Source: Lithospermum erythrorhizon (lineage: Eukaryota; Streptophyta; Magnoliopsida; Boraginales; Boraginaceae). From it: a stretch of DNA of 64,000 nt. The DNA is taken from NCBI GenBank assembly GCA_019722365.1, contig JADFUC010000638.1, positions 21,642-85,641 on the forward strand, read 5' to 3'. Below the pieces are notes generated by a model. It was not told where the DNA came from. It did not search any database and saw nothing but the letters and a program-made list of their open reading frames with translations. The position numbers and the translations under genes are program-made. Each line of letters opens with the position of its first letter. Position 1 is the stretch's first letter. Of this stretch, positions 38,855 through 51,900 are shown piece after piece.

Positions 38855-40591
38855 TGTAACGACCCAAAACATATAAATTAAATGCGCCCTCGAGTTGGAG
38901 TAAATCATTTTAATATATCACAGTGTCACGATGGTTGACGAAAAAATCTTTGTTAATAACCCATAAAACCTGATAATTCGATAAACAGTAAAATAGTTTC
39001 GAAAATTTAAATGTTGTACTACCGAGTTTAACCATCGTGGCATTACCTAATACAACCCAAAGCATAAAACTCCATCAAAACCAAGTCACAAAATATTCCA
39101 CAAATAGTTTACAATTTCAACATCCCAAAACAAAATGTAAAAACTGAGTACATCAAAATCATAAAAGAGAGATATTTGAGGATCACAGCGGCTTGTCCTC
39201 GCTAGGTAAATCAATGGACACCCACAAACTACTTGCCCGACTCACAAAGGCACGCATAAGCCGATCACGAAGGTGGGGAAGGGGTAAGCTAAAGCAGTGG
39301 AAAGCAGATCACCGAATGGTAACTTACCGCATCAGATAAGGTACCTGATAAATGATATATATGCATTAGCGATAAGATAGATAATATATTTATATATATA
39401 CAATAGAAATACCAATTATCCGAACAATCATAACGAAATAGCCATCATTAACAAACACACACATTATAGAAGATTCATCTTACGTTCCTTTCGCATATGC
39501 ATGCCCAGATCTCATATCCCACGCAATCAAGCGAGTAAAAACGTCAAAATTTCCTGTCAAGCGATTCGTACTATGATAATAAATTTAACTACGAAAGAAA
39601 CACAATAACATCATATATCATTTCATCGCTTTTCGGCGGGCTCACCATGAATACCAACAACAACGTATCATTTCTGCAGCAGGCTCACCGCGAGCATGAC
39701 ATCGTCATAATCTTTTCAGCGGGCTTCGCCTTGAACACCGCATCACCCCCAAATATTCGGCTTCAAGCAATTCCACAATTCACATACAATACTGACACAC
39801 AACACGTCACACAAAAATCTCAATGTAGCATTCATAATATACGATAAAACAAATTTAGAGTATAGAAGCGTACCACAAAATATACTCACAAAATAAATTC
39901 ATGCCCAAATATACTCAAACTTGAATACGCTTTGAACATATGCATACTCAAAGGACCTAAACCAGATACATGGCATGAACATATTCTAAAGAAATAAATC
40001 TATATCATAATGCTTTAACCTGACACCATATAAGTCAACATTTCACAATTTCACCACTAAAACCCACGGATAAGTTTATAAACGCAGATACACAGTCAAA
40101 ATCAATTACCGTATCTTGGCTCCAAACATAAATAAGGTAACAACAGTGATAAATCATGGTAAAATGCAGCTGGCGCCCAAGCGATCAATCGATCATGAAG
40201 CTTTTTCCGCATTCCGAGTCTTAGATCGAAAAGGATAATGAGGAAACTCTCCAAAAAATTTGAGGTCCAAAGCTCGCGAAATGGAGGAGAAATCGGAGAA
40301 AAAGAAATTTGAAGGGGAAGAGGTAGCGTCTCTGCCAGGGGAAGGAGATGGTCTGTTCTGTTTTTTCTTTGGGCTGGTTGGTTTATTTGTTAGGTGGGTT
40401 GTACCTATTTCATGTGGTGAAAAGCAGTTCGTTTTAATTCGATCGATCACTCGTTTTTAAGCATTAGACAATGCTCAGACTTTAACATTAAGTAACAAAA
40501 ATATTAAGTGGGTTTCCCAAATTTTATGCAAATAAATTTAACAATCTCACATTTTTAATTTATTAATTAACAGTGGATTCTGGGTTTTTAC

Positions 40592-40592
<1 letters not shown>
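38855..40592. mobile_element. Solo LTR of a Ty3/gypsy-type element inside a microsatellite
   Basis: Starts TGTAACGACCCAAAACAT and ends GGATTCTGGGTTTTTACA, giving TG...CA ends; TGTAACGACCC is a common LTR start in plant gypsy elements. Length about 1738 bp. There is no gag or pol inside. Both sides abut ATAATAAT microsatellite, and ATAAT directly flanks both ends, consistent with a 5-bp target duplication although the microsatellite makes this uninformative. Inside, at about 39630-39735, three diverged copies of a TTTTCGGCGGGCTCACC-like unit occur in tandem. The GAGGAAACTCTCCAAAAAAT block near 40240 recurs in the LTR at 53450 as GGGAAACTCTCCAAGAAATT. Confidence 0.7.

Positions 40593-40629
<37 letters not shown>
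40593..40629. repeat. (AAT)n microsatellite, right of the solo LTR
   Basis: About 12 AAT repeats starting directly at the CA end of the LTR. With 38806-38854 it appears to be one microsatellite split by the insertion. Confidence 0.95.
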
Positions 40630-40632
<3 letters not shown>

Positions 40633-40979
40633 CATAATAATAATGAAAATTCATTAAAAACCTTAAAGAATAGTCACATTATTAGTTTATTTTGAAGTTT
40701 GTCAAATATCAGATGTAAATCAATTTGTCATGTAGCGAATGTAACAGTTTATGTCGGGGATTGTAAGAAAGATATGTCATTATTATACCAAATTGAGATG
40801 GCCAGCAGAGATCTAAATATACTTTGCCAGTGTCTCCCCAACTAAATATATTAGTGATCATCCAATATAGTATCATTGAATTCTATGATTTTATGTCAGT
40901 TAAATTGTTAAGATTTTAAAAATATAATTTAAATTTTTGTAGATCTCAATATATATAAATCATATATGTAGGAAATAAA

Positions 40980-41440
40980 ACAACAACAATAATAATAATA
41001 ATATTTCTACATAGTATCACGATTTATTTAACTAATATATTATAAACTAATATACTTAAATATTAGTTCTACATAATAAAAAATAATAGTAATAATAATT
41101 ATTCAACTTTGACATGTTATTATTTTCTTAATTATAATAATAATAACTATAAGTCTACATAAGAGAGTATGGTTATTTACTAACACCAATTATAATAATA
41201 ATAACTATAACTCTACATAAAAATATATTATTATTTAAAGTAGTTAGTATTAAATTTCATGAGTTATCAGTCGAAGGGGTAAAAGTATTAATTAAAATTT
41301 TAATATTTTTGCCTAACTTTTAGATTTTTAGAGAGAAGAATAATTTAATAATTAATAATGTAAAAATTGAAGAAATAGAATAAGCATGTAACTTATTAAG
41401 CAACTTTTATATATTGGTGATTAATACTTGAATACTAATT
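40980..41440 (+). repeat. Dispersed repeat, copy 2
   Basis: Contains (AAT)n tracts, AGTTCTACATAATAA, CTCTACATAAAAATATATTA and then GCCTAACTTTTAGATTTTTA followed by GAGAGAAGAATAATTTAATA and ATTAATAATGTAAAAATTGA. The same series occurs at 17795-18560, so the two are copies of one repeat family. Confidence 0.6.
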
Positions 41441-44400
41441 CGTTAAAAACAATATTCGATTATATTTAGTCTGGACCGTATCTACCGTACCCCACCATGC
41501 ATGTCCACATTTGTGAATGTTTTTTTAAAATATTAATAATATGGAAATAAAATATTGTTTATTTTGTATAAGAATTAGCAAATCTATATATTGATTTAAA
41601 GAGAATTCCCTTTTTCAATTGATGGTTCTGTCAAAATTGATAAAATGTGATTGCTGTTGTAACTAAATTAACAGACCGAACTCGAACTAACACTTAAATC
41701 TTTTTTAAATGAAATAACATGATTTCAAAAATTGATTATAATGTATTGCAATAAGAAGATAAAAACCATTTTCAACATTTTCGAATAAGTTCCATCATTC
41801 AGTAGAAGGCATATCATCATGATATATATAAATGAAAAAACAACCGTAAAAAGTAGACCACTATAGTAGTGAAAATATCTGTAATATATACTAGTATTAC
41901 TAATAATCACCAATAATTCACCGTACTATAAATTCATGGGGTACTAAGATAATAAGAATTCGACAAAATAAATTTAACTAAACAATGATGAGTACTCATT
42001 CGATACGAAAATGTTTTGCTATTTACATAGCTGCAAACCAATATTAAATAAATGTGGCCGTGCATGGCAGATATTGAATTGGGCCACTATACTATTTGGC
42101 GTATCTTCTTGTTGTGTTTTTTCTCGGCTTCAGAAACCAGACATGGGCAGTTGACTTTTTGAGTAAAACGTTAATTTTTTTCTTCATGGTTCGAATATTT
42201 TACCCACATCAATGAGAGGGAGTTAGCATGACGTCAGAGCGAACCTTTATTGGTTCAAGCCTCAAGGTAATTCGAGAACTACCAAAATATGTACAGGTCA
42301 ATTAGTAACTAGTCTATTATGTATCTTCAAGATTTTAAGTTCTACTTTTTGTACCACCATATTTTGTTTTTATCTTACATTAGTATTTTAGCCACTAACT
42401 TTATTTTTAATGATTTATTATGAGCGAATTACAATTTACTCACCTTTCGATGAACTAATTTAAGATAACATTTATTCATTTTAATAAATTTTCTTATCCC
42501 ATAATAAAAAGTTTTTCGTAAATAATTTATTAATGGTATAAAAATCTTTTAAAAATTTTGAAGTTATATTTCGAACCACCATTTTTAATGGGCTAGATCA
42601 CCCTGCTGATGCTAGTAGGAGTAATCATTATCCATTGAAATGTCAAATTAAATTACTCCTATAGTCCTATATGACATTGTTTATAAGATGATGAAATGTT
42701 CCAATTATAATTAATTAGTTTTATAATTGAACTTCATCATAAAGTTTAAACATGATATTATGATTCAATCAATTGATTTTGTCTACGTTATTACGGAATA
42801 TTAGGTAGCATCCGTCATTATTGTACCGGAAATACTTCAAGAAGTTATGCACCGACATTGCCTTTGGTAAATTAACTAAGGCCTAAAGTCATATTGATCC
42901 TCCTGGGAGTTTTTACAGAGCATTTTTCCACATTGATCATGTCTAATTACACAAAGTGACGGTTTATTTGAACTCGGATTACTCTAAATCTCTTATTTTA
43001 TACTTTCTTCGTTTTAAATTAATAGATTTTCTCACTTTTCGTCATACAATTTTAATCATTAATTATTTTTTATATACATTATGAAAAATTATAATAAAAT
43101 AATATTATAAAAATATTTTTTAAAAGCGAATCCCCAGCCAATGCTCGATTTTTATTTTTTAGATTAATAAATAAAAAATATTTTGTGATCAAAACATTGA
43201 CACGAAATTTCAAAACATTAATTAATTTAAAATAAAAGGAGTATTCACTTAATTTTAGAGTGAAATTCACAAGTCATCTGCCCTCCTTTCGGCGAGTTAC
43301 TATACCAAATGGAACCCACCGTCTATTGTGTACCGTGATGAGTAATTGCTTCCCTAGACGTGAACAATTGGATAACCACCTGACCTCCAACAATTTGCCT
43401 TAAACCTTTAGGCAAATAAGGTTAAACCACCTATTATATACGGAATATTGTTTCACAGCTTAAACCTCAAAACAAATAAAAATATGTTGCATCTTGATAG
43501 AAACGCTCAAGAACTACGTCTGGTGAATATGGATTCTCATACTATCACTTTCTTTTGCTATACCTACCAGTCTACCACGATATCTGATTAAGTTAATCAA
43601 AAAGTCTACTAAAAAAAGTTATTGTTAGTGACCAGAAAATCTTAATTCGAAATCACGTCATTACTAAATCTTCCAACTCGACACTTGGTAAATTATGAAT
43701 TAAATCTTGCCATTCGACACTGGGTAAATTCTATGGAGTCTCCATTGAACTTAACATATAACCAATACAAGAATATGGAAATAGATTGTATTTGAGATGC
43801 AAATTCTTATTTGGATAGAAATTATATACACCATTCATCGTTAAAAGATCATCCACTTTTTAATTTGATATGTTGACTTTTTAAATTTGACCTTAAATTT
43901 TTTCAATATGTTGTATATCTCTTGTGAAAAATATATTAAAATATAATATTTTCACCATATTTTATTATTAATTTTATAATTTCGATTCATATCAAAATTG
44001 TTTTAATAAATTAATACATCAAAATTTGTTACTTCATTAAAAAACCAAATGGAATGATCTTTAAGTAATATATATTCAATAGTAGTTATAAAAGATGGAA
44101 TGCGTGATGTACACGTTCGTGATTATGGGATCACTTTTCACAATAATGATTCTGTTTTAGTTAATATGTGTACTGCAATTTCCTTTTTTGGTGTACTTAT
44201 CTTTTTTTTCATTTCATTCATTTGCCCTGTTTTTTCCTCCATCTTTTTTTTTCCTCTTTCTTTTTCTATGTTCAAGAGTAAGCACCCAATATTCAATTTA
44301 TTATTTTTTGTGAAGAATATTTCTGAATTCCTTTTTTGATGTTTACTTTCCTCTTCTTTTTTTTTTTCTTTTTTTTTTATGCCTTGTTTTTTCCTTCATC

Positions 44401-46979
44401 TTTCTTTCTTTATTTCCTTATTTCCTTTTTCTTTGTTTATTATCTCATTTGGAAGAATTCCACTTGAACCGTAAGCAACCCAATATTTAGTTTATTATTT
44501 TTGGTAATGAATATTTCTGAAGAATTTCAACTCAATAGTAAGCACCCCAATCTTCAATTTATTATTTTTGCTGATGAATATTTTTGAATATATTTCTCAT
44601 CAATAGTATAACTAAATTGATTTGAACAAGAACGACTGGAATAGGATGATGTTGTTTGATATTATTCTAAATCGGATGTGGCTCTTCTCAAATTTATAAA
44701 GCTAAGTCCTTCTTTATTCATTAATTAATGTTACTTTAAGGGCTGCTTATTATTCAATTTGTTATTTGGATGATTGATTCTTTTAATTAATAATGCTGAA
44801 TTACATTTTAGAATCATTAATTGTTGTTGTTTGGACCATCTATGTCTAGGTTGTATTTTGATAATTTTTTGGATTGGGTATATATTATGTTGTAGTGTTT
44901 TGTAATTTTATATTACTGGATAAAATCAATTGTAGAAGTTAGTATTTGATCCTTCATTCTTCATGTATAATGTGGAAAATTAACTATTTTTTTCTTCTTC
45001 TCATTTTTTATTACTTTCTTTTTTTATGAAGAATACAAAATATTGGTGGTTTGATCACCTTTCAAACTGTCAGGTTGATTGACACCACTGTTTTGACATT
45101 ATTTTATTAAGCTAATGTACAATTACTAATTTCCCTCTTATATCTTAATTAATGTGTTATACAATATGGGCATTTCTGTCAATTTGCTTACCTATGTTAT
45201 CTACCTATGCTAAATAATAAATTACTTGTACTGCAAAAAAATCTCATATATTTTACTATATTACTATTGATACTACTGGATATAACATATGTTAGTATCA
45301 TATTTGTAAACTTAGTCTATGAAGAGAAAGAAAGTTAAGGCATTACAAAGTTGAAAGTAAAAGGTCAGATTTGAAGCTCATTTACAATTAGATGAAGAAA
45401 AAAATCTCATTCCAAACTATAACATTATGTTTTAGATACCTCTGAGTGTTATGTTTCAGTTATATATATACTTTCATATAGATGTGTTTAATATGGACAA
45501 ATGTGGCATGAATATGAGAATCTACTTATTTTGACTTTCTTTGAAGTGTTGCATGTTTGTGAGAATTTATATAAAACGTAATTCATGATGCTGGTTTTAA
45601 ATTTTTTAAAAATTTTTCTGCTATGCTTTTATGTTTCATTTAAGTAATATCTCATATACAAATCTATTGTTCTTTTAAATCTGATGAAGGTGTGCTTTTT
45701 TATAGTCTGCTTGAACTGTACAGTGTAAGGAACTCCTTGCTCTTTTTTATGTTCCTTTCATGTTTGGATATCTTATTAACGTGGTATAATTTTATATTTG
45801 ACTCGCTTTGTAATTTCGAATATTCAAAATTTGAACATGTTAAGAATTTCTATCAGCTTGGAACTCAAGTAGTGCTATATTTTATTAACAAGTACTCATG
45901 TTAAATTATATAGTAGTGCTATATTTTAAGGATGCTCGTGTCTTATAACTGGTGTGGTTTATTTGCATTTGATTATCGACATATTGTTTCTATGAGTATA
46001 TATATTTCTTATGATTCGCGACGGAAAGAATATCGTAAAATGATAAAAGGAAAGATACGCATGTTGGTTAGATATGTCTAAATATGTTTAATAGTCTGCC
46101 TATTATACATATGTTAGTTGATGAACATATAAATACACATATAGCACTCTTAGTATTATCTCTTGCTATACAGCAAACAGAGATGAAACCAATAAAAGAC
46201 AACGAGAATTGTATGCAGGTATTAATTGTTGTTATAAACTACCTACCTACTTAAGTAAGAATTTTCCTACTTAATATTCTTCTGTCACCGCGATTCATAT
46301 TTATAACCAGCTAACAAAAAGACGTTATCAACAAAAGACGGGCGAGTTACGAAGAGTGCTTGTTATTAATACATGATTAGTTAATGCAAGATTAAGCTTA
46401 GACAAGATTAATAGCCAATAGATAAAGCCTATAGTCTTTTTTGGGGTAATCCCTTCATCGGGATGCCAAGTATTCCATCTACATCTCTTCGAAAAGAAAA
46501 AACCCAAACTACTAAAAAGATCAAACGGCTTATCAAGTAGCCAAGGGACATCCCGACAAAAATAAGGTATTTATATTTTATGAAATTTATGATATATGCT
46601 TCAACTATTATTGAATAACCCGTTATGTTTCATTAAATTATATATTATATATATTGTTTGCAAAGGGATCCTAGATCAGATAAATACTTCTCTCGAATAA
46701 ATCGATATATCGAGACCAGATTAATTGAGTAGTATTTTATGTCACTAAAATAATACATTCATAATGCTTTTCATTAAATTTTACGCTAAAAGGAGAAATA
46801 ACACCGTTACCAAACGACTCATATCCTAAATATTTCACCACCTCATCATTCTTATCTTCATCCAAAATCCACCAACCCCTTCTTTTTTGAGAAAGGTCAC
46901 CTTCCTCCCCCACTCTAATGGGGCTAAGAAAGATTTTCTTCCATTTTCATCTCTTCATTTGTTGCTCAAGATCTTAAAA
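41441..46979. other. Intergenic DNA with a pyrimidine-rich tract
   Basis: No gene recognised. At about 44180-44450 the plus strand is long runs of T and C (TTTTTTTTTCTTTTTTTTTT and similar). Around 44460-44590 a block ending in CACCCCAATCTTCAATTTAT and ATTTTTGCTGATGAATATTT resembles the unit at 44280-44340, a short tandem duplication of roughly 100-200 bp. The rest is AT-rich. Confidence 0.45.
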
Positions 46980-48944
46980 GTCGGTTTATCATCTTCCTTA
47001 TCATCCTCTACACTTTGCCCAAGCAGTTTTGTAGCTTTTTTTATTTTTAAGAAGTTATAAGCTGACTTTTAGTCACTATTACGAATTTCGAAGCCAGAAT
47101 TTTAAGCCGGTATGTAGACATCATCTAAGCTTAGATTACGTGGTTAAGCCGATAATAATCATTTTTAAAATAAATGCTATTAATGTGTTTATTGACTTTA
47201 GGTTGACTTTTTTCAAAACCACCTTGTTGTAAAAGTATATCTTTGGGCCTTAATATAGTTATTTTTGGGAGTATAAGTCAGGATTTTGATGTTGATCGAA
47301 GAAGGCCGAGGTAGGATTTTGTAAGCTGATTAATATTTGGGCTTTGGAATTAAAGTTGTTAAGATGGACAATTAAAGGTGAAAATCATTGTCGGATTGAT
47401 TGTTCGTTTAAAGTGATATCATTGTAATGGGCTTAAATATTGAGGCTTGAATGGTTGAAATTTAGTCGATGGAGCAATGCTTAAACGCCGCCAGAAATCT
47501 TTTTTCACCTAGAGTCATAAGCTGGTAATTAAAAATTGTCGGTAGTCGATACCAAATTAAAATATGTTGCGGTTAAGTTGTCCTTTAAATCGGCAATATT
47601 TACCTAAACCCCTAAAATGGAATTTTAAGGAATATTAAAATGGGATTACTATCAGAAAAGAGTAATTGTATTTTTGCGACGCTTGTGAATAAAGGAGAAA
47701 TGGGAAACGGCACTTGATTTGGGGCTAGACGAGGCGTTTATTATTAAGTACCGAGGAAAGATGCACTCACGGTGTAGATTAATTCTACTTTCTCGTGAAT
47801 GTGTTTAATTTGGTGATAATTAAGTAGCATGCTTATCTATATATGTTGCTATTGATTGTTTGTGTATGACAGTTGGTTGAGTGTTGCGCTTGTGTGTTTT
47901 GGACGTATATGCTGGTGTCGGGGACGAAATGAAGCGTATGAGTTATTTTGCACGCCTTTGATCATTTTCGGGGTTGGGATGTTTTGTTAGTTGGATTGAT
48001 ATTTGATGAAGTTGCTTTTGTGGGTTGCTGACGATGCTGAGTTGCATTATCCGAGCAATTGCCTTATACTTCGATATGAGCGATGCCTTTGCTCAGCCTC
48101 GTTACGGCGTTGTTTATGAGTTGTTTAAAGGGTTGCCGATTTATGTCAGCTGTAATATTCGTATTTGTCTTGTACTTGCATGAATAGCTGATGTATTTTG
48201 CCTCGTGATCTCTGCTACGAGTTGACAAGTAAATTTTGCTGCCGACGGGCATAAGTTTCTCCCCGCATAAGGCCGACATGTGCGCTTTAGTTGTTGAAAT
48301 TCGTATTTATGTCGAGTTGAGTTGGGCGTTGATTGAGTTGAAGGAAATAGCCAAGGTTGACAGCTGATTTGAGTCATTGAGCTGAAGCCGAGTTGAATTA
48401 TGTTGAGCCGCTTGAGTTGCTTAGCTAGGCGCTGGTGAGGTACCAGCGCTGCTGTAGAGTTGTGACTTATTTAAAGTACGGTTACCATTGTTTTCTGAGA
48501 TGCATGATTATAGTCATGTTCACTACTAGTATGCGCATGTTTATCCGATGGGCCTATGAAATTAAGCGATAATTGTAATGTTGGTATTTGCATATTTTGC
48601 GACGAAAAGCATGACTTGGCTCATAGATAATATTTTTATGTTATAATGGCCCCGAATTATGTAGTGGGAATGTTATGTAAAATTATCTTCTTATTTACTC
48701 TACGCGTGGGTGTGGGTTAATTTCCATTTTGAGATAAGACTTACCAAGCTCTTCAGCCTTACACCCTATTTAAGCATGTGGGCTACATTTTATTTGTGCT
48801 GCTGACAGTGGTGACGCCGCTCTCGATCCGCTTGTGTGATCGGACTCCGAAGGGTTAAAGCAGTAGAAGTGGCCGAGATCCTCACAGCTTTCTTGTTGTT
48901 TTGGTTGCAGCGCCATGATCACCTTCAAAGTCGTGACGCCGAGG
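46980..48944 (+). repeat. LTR-like arm in plus orientation
   Basis: Matches the minus-oriented LTR at 51685-53550 in inverted order. The clearest anchor is ATCTAAGCTTAGAT at 47124-47137 followed 80 bp on by GTTGACTTTTTTCAAAACC; the partner has GGTTTTGAAAAAAAGTCAAC-like sequence 78 bp before ATCTAAGCTTAGAT in the opposite direction. GAGATCCTCACAG near 48870 matches TGATCCTCACAGTCTCG on the reverse strand near 49205. No coding sequence is visible. It probably is an LTR or large LTR fragment of the same family, in opposite orientation. Confidence 0.55.
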
Positions 48945-51900
48945 TGTTAATCGCCCCAAATCTCGACACTGAAGTCGATTTAATTGTTTTAAGTTATACC
49001 TGCTCTTCAAAACGACCTAAAACAATATACAACGGACAAGAACAAAGTTTTAAGAAAAGACCATCGCAGATTTTAACCCTAATGCTGAACCAACATACAA
49101 ATATATCTCCCAAGACAAAAAAACAACATACAAATGTACCAAAATCCCAAAATAACAATCTATGGCCGCACAACCGAACTACAACCCAACAAAATAACGA
49201 GACTGTGAGGATCAACTGCTACCGCCACTCTAAGCTCTAAAGCACAATCACCCAACAAGCCCGAAGACGGAACACCACTCAAGCCAATCCCAAGAATGAA
49301 ATTGCCGCCATACTGACACACAGGGTGTGGCAAGCTACTAAGCTAGTGAATATATCTCAAGAATGAAATTAACTCCAATCACAAAGATAATAGCATCAGT
49401 TAGTATTTATACATCGATACGATGTATAAAGTTAGTACATAATATTATCTCATCTTAAGATCTTAATACGGTCATTAGCAAATTTCATTACTACTACGAT
49501 GTTCATAAATTCGCCACTAGCATAACATTCCAAGATGATGGCAATCAACAATAACATACGCATATTTACGTAAAAGATCGCAATAACACGCACAATCACT
49601 CAACTCTACTCTATCAACTTAAGGCGACCTACATCACAACTCAACCACTAATCAACTCAAGAATACAATTAACTCAACAACTTTATTAACTCAACAATTC
49701 AATCAACTCAATATAAGTCCGATTTTATAACTAATGCACATATAATCAACTCACCTCCAGAAACCATGCTTCCATCGACATAAGCTATCACCGAATCGCA
49801 ACGAGGCACGGCAAAACACCGCATCTCTATACCGAGGTATAAGGCAACACCGACAATACAACTCAACAAACATCATCAACTCATATACAACTCTTCCGAA
49901 TACGACTCAACATCACCTTAAAACTCCTATACGCCTCTACGAGACCACGCATACAACCCAACAACTCAACCCACAACGCATATTCAAATATATAATTTAA
50001 CACAAAATCACATACATCAACTTCTCGGCCTCCAAAGGTTTAAATAAAACTCGATGGCACCTTCCTATCTCCTCAAACACAACATCGTCTACCCGACTCG
50101 CAAAATAATTCCCTTTAAGTGCTGCTACTAATTTTGGCGTGGATGCCTCCCCAACTACCCATTCCTAAGATAAGATCAAAATTAATTCAAACGGAAGGAT
50201 CCACAACTAACAAATCGATTACTCACTCTTAACGGAAGTTTAACCTCAATCGACCTCCCAACCCGGTGTCATAATATTAAGGGGAACAAAGAAAGACCAC
50301 ATAAAGGTAATATATCCACAAAACTCGGGAAATAAAAGAACGGGCAGATCCGCATAAAAAGTACCCTAGCCTCCGTGATCATATAACAACAAGGTACTGT
50401 CACGACCTTAGAGTATCCCGTGCGCCCTCCCGAAGAACGGCATTCGCCTCTCCGCGCACCGCCCGCCGCTACTCCGCTCAAGGCCTCCCTGTGTACTTCA
50501 ATCGCGCGATTCCGAATTCTCCGCGGCCTCCAAATTGTCCTCCTTCGCCGCTCTCGTACACTCTCCTACGTATCGTGGCCGCGAAGATGTACTGCTCCGC
50601 CTACTCGAATATCGAGGACACCGTGAATGCGTCCGCATCGCACATCGAAGCAAATCATCTCTCTCTCCCGACAATCCTGCATTCTATGGCCCATTTGCCC
50701 ACAACGGAAACATCGAATGTCGCTCGGAACCCCGCGACACCTCTTTTCGGTATCCACCAAATCTCGATAAGCATACCCGGTACTAAGAAACCGCGTAATA
50801 GATCGGGCGAACGGGCGCATCAAACGACTCAGATAGAACGAGTCGGATGAAAGTGTCCTCCCTCTCGAAACTCGAACTAGATGATCTTAATTGTACCGAT
50901 CGGCTTCTCCTCGTCAGATCTCACCGCCGCTCAACTACATTTCATCTCTACTTTCAATGCACAAGCCTCGAACTCATGGAAACTGTGAAAGTCATCATGA
51001 TATATGGCGGCGACCTATATAGTCAACCCATCTCGGAATCGTGAATCTCCGCTACTCGGCCTGGTACAAATCTGTAAGAAGTACATAACTCAAGAAATCT
51101 CCTCAAAGGCATCTCAAATGCATCAATCACCCCGAGTCATCAAAAATCAGCTCCCTTAAAGCAAACCATATGGGTACTCTATGTACAATTCTCCTCGAAC
51201 AAGGCTACAAAAACGCCTCCCAAGTCACCCGTCCTCCCTCTAGCGAGAGTACGTAGGTTACCCCACCAATCGAAAATTCCATGCAACCAACAGCGGCGAC
51301 TTCACTTCTGGGCCACTAATACCTATTGGCTAAAATAGTTCTTAAATTCTACAACCCCACCGTGACACCGGTGAATCCCACCCAAGGAACTTTGGGGATC
51401 TCTCTTCTGCGATCCAAAAGCCTTACTCAATATTAGCCTCCTCCGGACGCCATTTGCGACGCATTCAAATTCTCCTCAACACGTACTGCCCCAAATGCGG
51501 TCAATCGGGGAAATCAGGTGTACCCGTAACTCGCTTGCTCCACACCGGGCTCACTCGCGCCCATAACTCCAACTCCATCGCCTACCACCCTAGCCTCTAC
51601 CTTTAGCAATTCTTTCTGTCACGGGCAGCCTCCCAAGGTACGTGGGTCCCTATATCGCTCTCTCCACCCGCGTCAGACGCCCGGCGTTAATCATCCCAAA
51701 CTCGACACCGCAGCACCAAATCAGATGCATTTACTCAAATTTAAAGACACCTGCTCAAAAACGACTAACAAACAATATAAATGCATGTGCTAACAGCTTA
51801 GAAAAAAGAATCCATCGTGGGTATTCCTAACTGGCCGACAGCAACCAACATACAACATATATCTCCCAAGTACAAAAACAACATACAACAAATTTAAATT

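Noticed and set aside
40193..40460. Two opposite 66-85 codon frames within the solo LTR
   Set aside because: They overlap on both strands of a non-coding LTR; the Lys/Glu-rich composition follows from purine-rich DNA.
44100..44339. A Phe/Ser-rich plus-strand frame
   Set aside because: It reflects the pyrimidine-rich tract, not a membrane protein.
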